A stretch of DNA of 20,604 nt from an uncultured Prevotella sp. (GTDB taxonomy: Bacteria > Bacteroidota > Bacteroidia > Bacteroidales > Bacteroidaceae): positions 1 through 20,604 of the forward strand of contig UQKO01000048.1 in assembly GCA_900541575.1 (NCBI GenBank). Reading direction: 5' to 3'. Made by a program: the position numbers and the translations under genes. This document shows, piece by piece, positions 7,519 to 14,281 of this stretch. The notes beneath the pieces were generated by a model that was not told where the DNA came from, did no database searches, and saw nothing but the letters and a program-made list of their open reading frames with translations. How positions within the stretch are numbered: position 1 is the first letter of the stretch; every line of letters starts with the position of its first letter.

Positions 7519-8211
7519 TTATCTCTTTAGCATTTTCACAAAAGCATCATAGCCTTGATCCATTCGGCTAAGTTCATAATCATTAACCTGAAGTGAGAAG
7601 CTGCCTGGAACATTAGGAATATCGAAATAGCGCTTCATCAGACTTGCCATGTTGAAGGAGAGTGCATCATTCATCTTCATAAGTGAGAGGATGCATGAAC
7701 GAACTGTTGACGTTTCCTCCTTTTTGAGTCGCAAGAATAGTTGATAATAAGCTTGCACTGTGTGTGCCTTGATGAGATAAATAAGCGGAGCATTCGTTTC
7801 TTCTCGACAGAAAAGCTGAATAAGCAAGCCTACTTCATCCGATGTATGCATCACAGGCAAGAGCGTTTCGAGTATTTTCTTGCGATCTATAGGCGTACAA
7901 CTTGCTGCGAATGCTTGCAAAGCTTCTGTTGACAACGAGAGCCGATGTCTGCGATACATGCTGACGCAGGCTTTGAGGAAAGTTCCTAAATAAGCCTTAG
8001 GGTGCAATGGTACTATGGCCACAAAGAATGTCCAAAACGTCTGTTCCTCTGATGTTGGAAGAACTTCTTCTGAAAGCAAAAATCCCGCCGTACGAAAATC
8101 AGACACAGAAAGTGCAGAAAGGAAATTGGCCATCGCCTCCGCATCGGCTTGCCTAAGAAGTGTCATCAATTTAGAACGTAGCAATGGATTGTGCCGATGT
8201 ACAGTACTCAT
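7519..8211 (-). CDS. Uncharacterised protein downstream of rlmD
   Basis: I do not recognise this 230-aa protein. It has no signal peptide or membrane segment. The composition is alpha-helical throughout, with many Leu, Ala and Ser residues in regular helical spacing and several clusters of the HEAT/ARM-like kind (for example residues 90-170). The start at 8211 lies 2 bp after the rlmD stop codon (8214-8216), which suggests tight co-transcription and possibly translational coupling. It may be a helical scaffold protein, or one connected with RNA modification only through operon membership. The 74-bp gap to the metalloprotease downstream holds no visible promoter. Coding status is well supported by length, spacing and strand agreement; function is unknown. 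Confidence 0.75.
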   Translation of the reverse strand: MSTVHRHNPLLRSKLMTLLRQADAEAMANFLSALSVSDFRTAGFLLSEEVLPTSEEQTFWTFFVAIVPLHPKAYLGTFLKACVSMYRRHRLSLSTEALQAFAASCTPIDRKKILETLLPVMHTSDEVGLLIQLFCREETNAPLIYLIKAHTVQAYYQLFLRLKKEETSTVRSCILSLMKMNDALSFNMASLMKRYFDIPNVPGSFSLQVNDYELSRMDQGYDAFVKMLKR

Positions 8212-8213
8212 GT

Positions 8214-9647
8214 CTAAATATTCTTATTCTTTCTGCGTTCAAGCAGCACGACATTCTCCACATGATGTGTCTGTGGGAACATGTCCACAGGCTGTACGGC
8301 CATCACTTGATAGTCAGCATCAAGCAACTGCAAATCACGTGCCTGCGTGGCAGGATTGCAACTTACATAGACGATTCGTTGTGGAGCAGCAAAAAGAATT
8401 GTATTGATCACATCGGCGTGCATTCCAGCACGAGGAGGATCTGTGATAATCACATCGGGACGTCCATGCTTTTCAATAAACTCTTGATTTAGGATATCCT
8501 TCATATCTCCTGCATAGAAGAGTGTATTGTCTAACTGATTGATCTGTGCATTTACCTTTGCATCTTCAATAGCTTCAGGTACATATTCTATACCAACGAC
8601 CTGTTTGGCCTGATGAGCTACAAAGTTTGCAATTGTACCCGTACCTGTATAGAGATCGTATACAAGTTCCTTGCCTGTGAGCTTTGCAAACTGTCGAGCC
8701 ACCTTGTAAAGTTCATAGGCCTGTTCGGTATTGGTCTGATAAAAACTCTTAGGACCTACCTTAAAGCGAAGGTTCTCCATCGTTTCATAGATAAAATCTG
8801 TACCATGATAGGTCTGTATGTCGAGATCGCCAATGGTGTCGTTACATTTCAAATTGTTCACCCAAAGCAACGATGTCACTTCTGGGAATGTAGCCTTCAC
8901 ATATTCCATCACAGACATGGCTTGCTCATGCTCTTCATCCGTATGAATACAGAATTGTATGAGCAACATAATCTCATGGGTGGCCGATGTACGAATCATC
9001 ATATTCCTAAGCAAACCATGTCCACCACGAATATCGTAGAAACTTATATGGTTTTCCAAAGCAAACCTACGAATGCCATTGCGAAGGCGATTATTGATAT
9101 CATCCATCAAGTGGCAACATTCTATGTCGAGAATTTTATCGAATGCACCTGGAATATGGAAACCTACTGCATCCATCACATCAAATTTCTTCCCTGATGC
9201 TACTTCTTCAAACGTAAGCCAACGCTTATTAGAGAAGCCAAATTCTAGTTTATTTCGATAATGCGTCTGATGTTTGCTTCCCAAGATAGGACTTATCTCG
9301 GGCAGCTCCACTTTGCCGATACGCGTCAGATTATCCACAATTTGCTTCTGCTTATAATGAATCTGATCTTCATAAGAAAGACATTGCCACTTACATCCAC
9401 CACACACACCAAAGTGCTGACAGAAAGGCTTCACTCGTTTCTCAGAATATTTATGAAAACGAATAGCCTCTGCCTCTGCATAACTATGTTTCTTGCGGCG
9501 TATTTGCAGATCTACTACATCGCCCGGCACTACATAGGGAACGAATATTACAAGATTATCTATTTTGGCAATGGCCTTTCCTTCTGCTGCGACATCCGTA
9601 ATGGTCACATTTTCCAGAATGGGTAAGGGTTTGCGTTTACGAGCCAT
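8214..9647 (-). CDS. rlmD: 23S rRNA (uracil-5)-methyltransferase, RlmD/RumA family
   Basis: This 477-aa SAM-dependent enzyme is expected to methylate C5 of a uridine in 23S rRNA (U1939 in the E. coli RlmD case). An N-terminal TRAM domain (about 5-65) binds RNA. A 4Fe-4S cluster is indicated by Cys76, Cys82 and Cys85 (CQHFGVCGGC) with Cys177 or Cys178 as fourth ligand. The methyltransferase domain shows FYQTN (302-306), the SAM loop DLYTGTGT (331-338), TDPPRAG (402-408) and the catalytic nucleophile Cys430 in SCNPAT. Glu464 in HHVEN is the likely base. The family has several paralogues with different target uridines (RlmD, RlmC, RlmCD, TrmA), and the exact target cannot be read from sequence. 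The gene follows mutY by 70 bp and is nearly fused to the unknown gene downstream. Confidence 0.92.
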   Translation of the reverse strand: MARKRKPLPILENVTITDVAAEGKAIAKIDNLVIFVPYVVPGDVVDLQIRRKKHSYAEAEAIRFHKYSEKRVKPFCQHFGVCGGCKWQCLSYEDQIHYKQKQIVDNLTRIGKVELPEISPILGSKHQTHYRNKLEFGFSNKRWLTFEEVASGKKFDVMDAVGFHIPGAFDKILDIECCHLMDDINNRLRNGIRRFALENHISFYDIRGGHGLLRNMMIRTSATHEIMLLIQFCIHTDEEHEQAMSVMEYVKATFPEVTSLLWVNNLKCNDTIGDLDIQTYHGTDFIYETMENLRFKVGPKSFYQTNTEQAYELYKVARQFAKLTGKELVYDLYTGTGTIANFVAHQAKQVVGIEYVPEAIEDAKVNAQINQLDNTLFYAGDMKDILNQEFIEKHGRPDVIITDPPRAGMHADVINTILFAAPQRIVYVSCNPATQARDLQLLDADYQVMAVQPVDMFPQTHHVENVVLLERRKNKNI

Positions 9648-9717
9648 ATTGATTGGTTGATTTATGTTGTTTTGCTATATATTTTAGAGGGTATCCTTTT
9701 TAGGTTCGGGCGAAACT

Positions 9718-10743
9718 TTAGTAAGCGTTTTGAAGTAACTGCGGCATGGCATAGTCAGCTAAGCACTCTTCCTTTACTACAATATAAGAAGGATTAATGG
9801 GGATTGACTTGTTGAACCTTAACTCATAAAAGTCGGCTTTAAGCATTTGATGAGTCAACAAATGGCGCACATTCTTTTTCACCATTGTCCAAGTTCCTCC
9901 TTGTGGTACTTGGAAAGATGAACTCAGGCACTCCACCACTTGTGGCATACGAGGTGTTTTGCTAAACTCCATCAAAACATACTCATATAATCCTTGCCAT
10001 ATATCGTTATTGGTACGCTTTCGTAACCATACGCCATCGGGAGTAACTACTTTTACACAGGCAAAAAAGCGATTGCGCACCTTTACTTTATGCGTTCTTA
10101 TTGGCAAATGGTCTATGTGTCCATGCGCCAAAGCTGCACAAGACTCTGCTAACGGACAGACTTCACAATTGGGGTTTAAGGGAACACACTGGATAGCACC
10201 GAAATCCATAATTCCTTGATTATAGTCGTGGGAATCATGTGCTGGAAGTAAGGATTGTGCAAGATGAGCAAAATACTTCTGACCTTTTGCCGTGTCAATG
10301 GGAACAGTCACATCAAAATATCTACTCAGCACTCTATAGACATTTCCATCGACTACGGCATAAGGCATATGATACGCGAATGAACAAATCGCAGCTGCCG
10401 TATAATCACCGACTCCTTTGAGTGCTCTAACGCCCTCATACGTTGTAGGAAATTCGCCTCCGCCCTCCATCACCTGCTTGGCCGCTATCTGCATATTTCG
10501 TGCACGACTATAATACCCCAAACCTTGCCACTGGCGCATTACTTCGTCTTCTTCAGCAAGAGCTAAGGCTCTTACCGAGGGAAATGCTTTAAGAAAGCGC
10601 ACATAGTAAGCATGTCCCTGCGCAATACGAGTTTGTTGCAAAATAATCTCCGACACCCATATTTTGTATGGATCGGAGATATTTCGCCATGGTAAATCTC
10701 GCTTATGGCACGCATACCAATTTAAGATTGTGTCTGAGAACAT
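9718..10743 (-). CDS. mutY: A/G-specific adenine glycosylase MutY
   Basis: This 341-aa base-excision repair enzyme removes adenine mispaired with 8-oxoguanine. Motifs are WVSEIILQQTR with catalytic Glu32, the helix-hairpin-helix LKGVGDYTAAAI (108-119), VVDGNVYRV with catalytic Asp132, and a 4Fe-4S loop with the spacing C-X6-C-X2-C-X5-C at Cys186, 193, 196 and 202. The C-terminal third (about 215-335) corresponds to the MutT-like domain that recognises 8-oxoG, including the ending LTHQML. Length is normal for MutY (about 340-380). It lies 41 bp downstream of the guanylyltransferase gene and 70 bp upstream of rlmD, all on one strand, so co-transcription is likely. No regulatory site is visible in those gaps. 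Confidence 0.95.
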   Translation of the reverse strand: MFSDTILNWYACHKRDLPWRNISDPYKIWVSEIILQQTRIAQGHAYYVRFLKAFPSVRALALAEEDEVMRQWQGLGYYSRARNMQIAAKQVMEGGGEFPTTYEGVRALKGVGDYTAAAICSFAYHMPYAVVDGNVYRVLSRYFDVTVPIDTAKGQKYFAHLAQSLLPAHDSHDYNQGIMDFGAIQCVPLNPNCEVCPLAESCAALAHGHIDHLPIRTHKVKVRNRFFACVKVVTPDGVWLRKRTNNDIWQGLYEYVLMEFSKTPRMPQVVECLSSSFQVPQGGTWTMVKKNVRHLLTHQMLKADFYELRFNKSIPINPSYIVVKEECLADYAMPQLLQNAY

Positions 10744-10784
10744 TCGTTCTATTGGAGATTTTATTGCCTATATTCTGATGGATA

Positions 10785-11840
10785 TTAGTGGAAAAGTTTT
10801 ATACGTTGTTCTTCTGAGAGTTTGCATATTAGCAATTTATCATCTTTCTCTGCCACCACATAGCCATCAAGCCCTTCCACTACCACAGCTTTCTTACCAC
10901 AAGCATGTACAATGGTGTTGTATGTATCAAAGAATTTTATATTTTCACCTATGCTTACATTTCCATACTGATCCTTTTCCGATTGCTCGCGAAGGGAATT
11001 CCATGTTCCTAAATCACTCCAAGCAAACGTGGCGGGAAACACGAAGATCTCTTCTGCCTTTTCAAGGATTGCATAGTCCACCGAAATATTCTCACACTGA
11101 GGATATGCCTTGTTTATGGCTGATTGTTCTTGGTCGGTATCATAGACAGACAACATATCCTCGAAGATTCCAGAAATCTGCGGTTCATACACACGGAAAG
11201 CATTAATAATGGTGTTGACATTCCATATAAATATGCCAGAGTTCCATAAATAATTAGAACGCTTCACATATTCCTCGGCTACTTCAAGTGTGGGCTTTTC
11301 CTTAAATTCGTCCACACGGAAGATATTCTGTTTACGCGATGAAGAATAGCTCAAATCAGCTTTGATATATCCATAGCCCGTTTCCGGACGTGTGGGTTTC
11401 AAGCCTATAGTAACAACTGCATCCGTTTCTGCTGCAAACGATAGAGAGTCGTCCACGGCTTCCTGAAAGCTTTTTGTATCCATCACGACGTGGTCAGCAG
11501 GCGAAACCACAATATTTGCTTTCGGATTCTGCTTTTTGATTTTCCAACTCACGTAGCAAATACAAGGAGCGGTGTTACGTCTACAAGGCTCGCACAATAT
11601 ATTCTGCTTAGGCATATCAGGGAGTTGCTCTTCTACAATCTGCCTATAGTTTTCCGAGGTAACCACCCAAACGTTCTCATTTGGAATGAGCCCCTTGAAA
11701 CGATCCAAGGTAAGTTGAATCAATGTGCGTCCGCAGCCCAGTATATCGAGAAATTGCTTGGGTAATGACTCATTACTAACTGGCCAAAATCGACTTCCGA
11801 CTCCTCCAGCTAAAACAACGAGGTAGTTATTGCTATTCAT
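10785..11840 (-). CDS. manC: Mannose-1-phosphate guanylyltransferase
   Basis: The 351-aa enzyme makes GDP-mannose from GTP and mannose 1-phosphate. GDP-mannose is the precursor of mannose and, via GDP-4-keto-6-deoxymannose, of fucose in capsule, LPS and protein glycans. The N-terminal nucleotidyltransferase signature LAGGVGSRFWPVSNESLPKQF is at residues 10-30, with Arg17 and Lys28 as expected nucleotide contacts. PADH lies near residue 115, and the family block FKEKPTLEVAEEY followed by YLWNSGIFIW lies near 180-205. The protein is the single-domain short form and lacks the C-terminal phosphomannose isomerase cupin domain of bifunctional ManC/AlgA proteins. It opens the mutY-rlmD series. The 140-bp gap to the DUF1573 gene upstream contains a hairpin but no recognisable -7 box. 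Confidence 0.93.
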   Translation of the reverse strand: MNSNNYLVVLAGGVGSRFWPVSNESLPKQFLDILGCGRTLIQLTLDRFKGLIPNENVWVVTSENYRQIVEEQLPDMPKQNILCEPCRRNTAPCICYVSWKIKKQNPKANIVVSPADHVVMDTKSFQEAVDDSLSFAAETDAVVTIGLKPTRPETGYGYIKADLSYSSSRKQNIFRVDEFKEKPTLEVAEEYVKRSNYLWNSGIFIWNVNTIINAFRVYEPQISGIFEDMLSVYDTDQEQSAINKAYPQCENISVDYAILEKAEEIFVFPATFAWSDLGTWNSLREQSEKDQYGNVSIGENIKFFDTYNTIVHACGKKAVVVEGLDGYVVAEKDDKLLICKLSEEQRIKLFH

Positions 11841-11910
11841 AAATTGTTATTGTGCACGTAATAATAAATATGTTCCTTACGAAATGATTTCTTCTTCGTT
11901 AGCAGAAGTA

Positions 11911-11949
11911 TCCTATGTTCTTCTAGCTAAAATTCACTAGGACATAGGA
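11911..11949. repeat. Hairpin and 7-bp tandem repeat in the gap before the guanylyltransferase gene
   Basis: TCCTATGTTC (11911-11920) can pair with GGACATAGGA (11940-11949) over 10 bp, including one G-U pair, with a 19-nt loop. The right arm overlaps a direct repeat: GGACATA occurs at 11940-11946 and again at 11947-11953. The element lies 32-70 bp past the DUF1573 stop on the minus strand. It lacks a T tract there, so it may be a weak terminator, an RNA-stability element or a protein-binding site. Confidence 0.4.
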
Positions 11950-11980
11950 CATAGTCGCTCTACGCAATCGTTCTTTTAAA

Positions 11981-12358
11981 TTACTCATCCACAAGCATAT
12001 TGCCCTGGATGTATACACGAACAATTGAATTTGAAGCATTGGAACGAACTGTTATGGCTTTTTTGAAAAAACCTTTAAACTTTCCTTTCCCATTGTACGA
12101 CACTTTAATCACCCCCTTTTCACCTGGAGCAATCGGATCTTTAGGAGGAGTAGCTACAGTACAGCCACACGATCCATAAGCCTGCTGAATTACTAAGGGC
12201 TTATCCCCCGTATTAGTAAATACGAAAGTTCCTACTTGTACTTTTTTCTCATGAAATGTGCCAAAGTCCAAAGTAGTCTTTTCAAACTTAATTACAGCTT
12301 GCGCCATCATGGTTGTACAAACCACTGCGGCAAAGAGGAAAGATAATAAACGTTTCAT
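11981..12358 (-). CDS. DUF1573 secreted protein
   Basis: This 125-aa protein has a signal peptide (MKRLLSFLFAAVVCTTMMA, cleavage near residues 19-20). An immunoglobulin-like DUF1573 domain follows, covering essentially the whole mature protein. Recognition rests on the block VIKFEKTTLDFGTF, then FVFTNTGDKPLVI, the motif GSCGCTVATPP with two close cysteines, PIAPGEKGVIKVSYN, and KAITVRSNA. Proteins of this family are very common and multi-copy in Bacteroidetes, and their biochemical role is not established. Predicted location is periplasmic or surface. It is transcribed away from ruvC, and a -7 box at 12462-12469 would give a leader of about 100 nt. The guanylyltransferase gene follows after 140 bp, so shared transcription is uncertain. 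Confidence 0.92.
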   Translation of the reverse strand: MKRLLSFLFAAVVCTTMMAQAVIKFEKTTLDFGTFHEKKVQVGTFVFTNTGDKPLVIQQAYGSCGCTVATPPKDPIAPGEKGVIKVSYNGKGKFKGFFKKAITVRSNASNSIVRVYIQGNMLVDE

Positions 12359-12461
12359 TGTTTTGTTAGTTTATTGTGTAAGCGATAATCTGCATTTCTT
12401 TTTACGCGAAGCATTGTTACTCCTCAGCATAAATCTTCTTTTTGCAAATTACTGCATGTTG

Positions 12462-12469
12462 CAAATATA
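12462..12469 (-). promoter_or_regulatory. Putative -7 promoter box for the DUF1573 gene
   Basis: CAAATATA on the plus strand reads TATATTTG on the minus strand and is followed there by CAACA, a good match to TAnnTTTG. It stands 104 bp upstream of the DUF1573 start codon. A -33 element is not clear. Confidence 0.45.
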
Positions 12470-12532
12470 CAAGTTAATCTTAGAATAGGAAAATTTTGCA
12501 GAAATAAATGCTTAGAATTGCGCTTCATTGTG

Positions 12533-12540
12533 TATTTTTG
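12533..12540 (+). promoter_or_regulatory. -7 promoter box directly abutting the ruvC start codon
   Basis: TATTTTTG, followed by CACT, matches TAnnTTTG and ends only four bases before the ruvC ATG at 12545. In characterised Bacteroidetes promoters transcription starts a few bases after this box, so the mRNA would begin at or within a base or two of the start codon. No good -33 box is seen at the standard distance. A different start codon for ruvC is unlikely, because the next in-frame Met is at residue 32, past the catalytic Asp12. Confidence 0.45.
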
Positions 12541-12544
12541 CACT

Positions 12545-13108
12545 ATGACAATCCTAGAAAAGATAATTCTTGGCATTGACCCTGGCACAAACGTGCTTGG
12601 ATATGGTGTCATCAAAATCAGCGGATGCAAGGTTTCTATGGAAGCCATGGGTGTGATAGATCTTAGAAAATGCAAAGACGTATATCTCAAGCTCGGACGT
12701 ATCTACGAACGTGTGATTGGCATCATCGAATCATTCAAACCCGATGAAATGGCTATCGAAGCCCCTTTCTTTGGCAAGAACGTGCAAAGTATGCTGAAAC
12801 TTGGACGCGCTCAAGGAGTAGCAATCGCTGCTGCCATCAGTCGCGACGTACCCATCCATGAATATGCGCCTCTGAAAATTAAACAGGCTATTACAGGAAA
12901 TGGGCAAGCGAGCAAAGAGCAAGTAGCAGCCATGCTGCAACGAATGCTACATATTCCCAATGAGAACATGCTTCCTTTCTTCGACGCTACTGATGCTCTT
13001 GGTGCAGCTTATTGCCATTTTCTACAAAGCGGACGACCTGAGCACAATGCCAATGTAGCACATTCTTGGGCTTCATTTGTGAAACAAAATGCCAACCGAG
13101 TGCACTGA
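12545..13108 (+). CDS. ruvC: Holliday junction resolvase RuvC
   Basis: This 187-aa endonuclease cuts Holliday junctions symmetrically during recombinational repair, working with the RuvAB helicase. The four acidic metal-binding residues are in place: Asp12 in ILGIDPGTN, Glu72 in MAIEAPFFGKN, and Asp147 and Asp150 in FFDATDALGAAYCH. The intervening block LKLGRAQGVAIAAA and KQAITGNGQASKEQV are typical of RuvC. The ATG at 12545 is the natural start; TTG at 12518 and GTG at 12530 are in frame but would add a family-unlike hydrophobic stretch. It is divergent from the DUF1573 gene and leads a short plus-strand group with two small unknown genes. ruvA and ruvB are not in the window, as is common in Bacteroidetes. 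Confidence 0.96.
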   Translation: MTILEKIILGIDPGTNVLGYGVIKISGCKVSMEAMGVIDLRKCKDVYLKLGRIYERVIGIIESFKPDEMAIEAPFFGKNVQSMLKLGRAQGVAIAAAISRDVPIHEYAPLKIKQAITGNGQASKEQVAAMLQRMLHIPNENMLPFFDATDALGAAYCHFLQSGRPEHNANVAHSWASFVKQNANRVH

Positions 13109-13169
13109 TTGAGATTTTGCAACGCTTCTCATCAGACTACGCTATCCATTTACAAAACATCATTACATT

Positions 13170-13661
13170 ATGAAGAATAGACTTCTCCTGCTCGTCATAT
13201 CTCTGCTCATGAGTTGTTTCGACAACACAGCTAAAGCCCAAGACGTATATAATATTGTACTAGAAAGCGCCACACGCATTGTCAATTCACCGACGAGTAG
13301 TTTCACACAGACGCAAATCGCACAGTTTAAGCGTACAGCCCTTATATATATGAAGAAGAAAGCCTTCGAAGAGACAGACTCTGTGCCCTCCGCTTTTCTT
13401 GACACGCAAGCTTACTATCTCTCTGAATTCATCACATTCTTTTTCGATGAAATTATTAAGAGCAAAAAGATGAGCGAAGACAAACGCAAGGAGAAGATTA
13501 TGCTTTTCATGGATGCTTCGGTGTCGAACCCTCTGTTTGACGATAAAGACCAAGAAACCACCATGGCCTTTATCAACGATGGCGGAGAATTAACGCCTTT
13601 CTGCCTAAACACTAATTGGCAAAAAGCTTATGCAGCTGCAAAATCACAAATCAAAAAATAA
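13170..13661 (+). CDS. Uncharacterised exported protein, ruvC operon
   Basis: I do not recognise a named family. The 163-aa product begins with a strong signal sequence (MKNRLLLLVISLLMSC). Two processing routes are possible. One is lipoprotein processing at Cys16, preceded by LMS. The other is signal peptidase I cleavage after AKA at residue 23. The mature part is helical and acidic/basic mixed, with KSKKMSEDKRKEKIMLFMDASVSNP as its most charged stretch, and ends ELTPFCLNTNWQKAYAAAKSQ. It starts 61 bp after ruvC, and the next gene follows after 31 bp, so the three are probably one transcript ending at 14083-14143. Nothing in the sequence ties it to DNA repair, since it should be outside the cytoplasm. 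Confidence 0.75.
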   Translation: MKNRLLLLVISLLMSCFDNTAKAQDVYNIVLESATRIVNSPTSSFTQTQIAQFKRTALIYMKKKAFEETDSVPSAFLDTQAYYLSEFITFFFDEIIKSKKMSEDKRKEKIMLFMDASVSNPLFDDKDQETTMAFINDGGELTPFCLNTNWQKAYAAAKSQIKK

Positions 13662-13692
13662 CTTTTACTACTTTATATTAAATCTACTCAAC

Positions 13693-14025
13693 ATGTACGA
13701 CATTCAACTCAACGAAAGCGGCACACGTCACATGAACGTTACCGACCAGAATATGTGCACTATCCATAAGTACAACCTCTTCAACGGACTTATTAACTCT
13801 ACTGGCTACATAACCGAAGCCGAACTCGACAAACTGAAACTAAACATCCGTTCGCTCATCGCATCTAGCACTGAAAACACGAAGGAATTGCTAGACCTCT
13901 GCATTGACGTAATCTACCATGACAAGATGAAGGCTTTTGGACTCAAAAATCTCATCCAAGCATACCATGAATGGGAGAAGACTCACTCTCTTCTCGTCGA
14001 AGATACATCTTCCACAGAAGCCTAG
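13693..14025 (+). CDS. Uncharacterised small cytoplasmic protein, ruvC operon
   Basis: This 110-aa protein has no signal peptide or membrane segment and no family that I recognise. It looks helical, with ITEAELDKLKLNI near the middle and an acidic Ser/Thr/Glu C-terminus (VEDTSSTEA). The ATG at 13693 (MYDIQLNESGTRH) is chosen because the upstream in-frame alternative at 13630 would overlap the preceding gene by 32 bp and add a Lys/Asn/Phe-rich segment. It lies 31 bp after the exported protein gene, and the operon terminator begins 58 bp after its stop. It is probably a real gene on account of strand, spacing and codon use similar to its neighbours; the role is unknown. Confidence 0.65.
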   Translation: MYDIQLNESGTRHMNVTDQNMCTIHKYNLFNGLINSTGYITEAELDKLKLNIRSLIASSTENTKELLDLCIDVIYHDKMKAFGLKNLIQAYHEWEKTHSLLVEDTSSTEA

Positions 14026-14082
14026 GCACAAATAGTCAAGAGAGGCTTATTATTTCATCTAAATAGCATCTCCCCCTAGAAT

Positions 14083-14143
14083 AGGAGAAAGGCAAGTAAT
14101 CTGTTACCAAAGTTGAGCAAAATATTTGCCTTCCTCTTTTTTT
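14083..14143 (+). terminator. Intrinsic terminator of the ruvC group
   Basis: Bases 14083-14098 pair with 14123-14138 with one mismatch and two G-U pairs; the core is AAGGCAA with TTGCCTT. The loop is 24 nt. The 3' arm runs into CTTTTTTT (14136-14143). It lies 58 nt after the stop of the last gene in the group and is the clearest rho-independent terminator in the window. Confidence 0.75.
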
Positions 14144-14192
14144 ATGAAAGTGATGAACAACAACACCTTACGTTTTTTCACCTTCGACTACG

Positions 14193-14210
14193 ACAAGCTA
14201 GATAGCTTGT
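14193..14210. promoter_or_regulatory. Perfect palindrome upstream of ygiQ
   Basis: ACAAGCTA-GA-TAGCTTGT has perfect 8-bp arms and a 2-bp centre, 72 bp upstream of the ygiQ start codon. It is compatible with an operator for a dimeric regulator, but a 2-nt centre would make a poor RNA hairpin. No exact TAnnTTTG box is present in this gap (14026-14281). TAGCTTG inside the palindrome comes within one base of it. Confidence 0.35.
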
Positions 14211-14281
14211 GCTATACCTCCATCGAGAATCACAGGTTAGCATACCTTAAACATTACTCATAAATCACCACACATCATAGC

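Noticed and set aside
13630..13692. Earlier start for the 110-aa ruvC-group protein
   Set aside because: It would overlap the preceding gene by 32 bp and add a segment with a different composition; the ATG at 13693 gives normal spacing.
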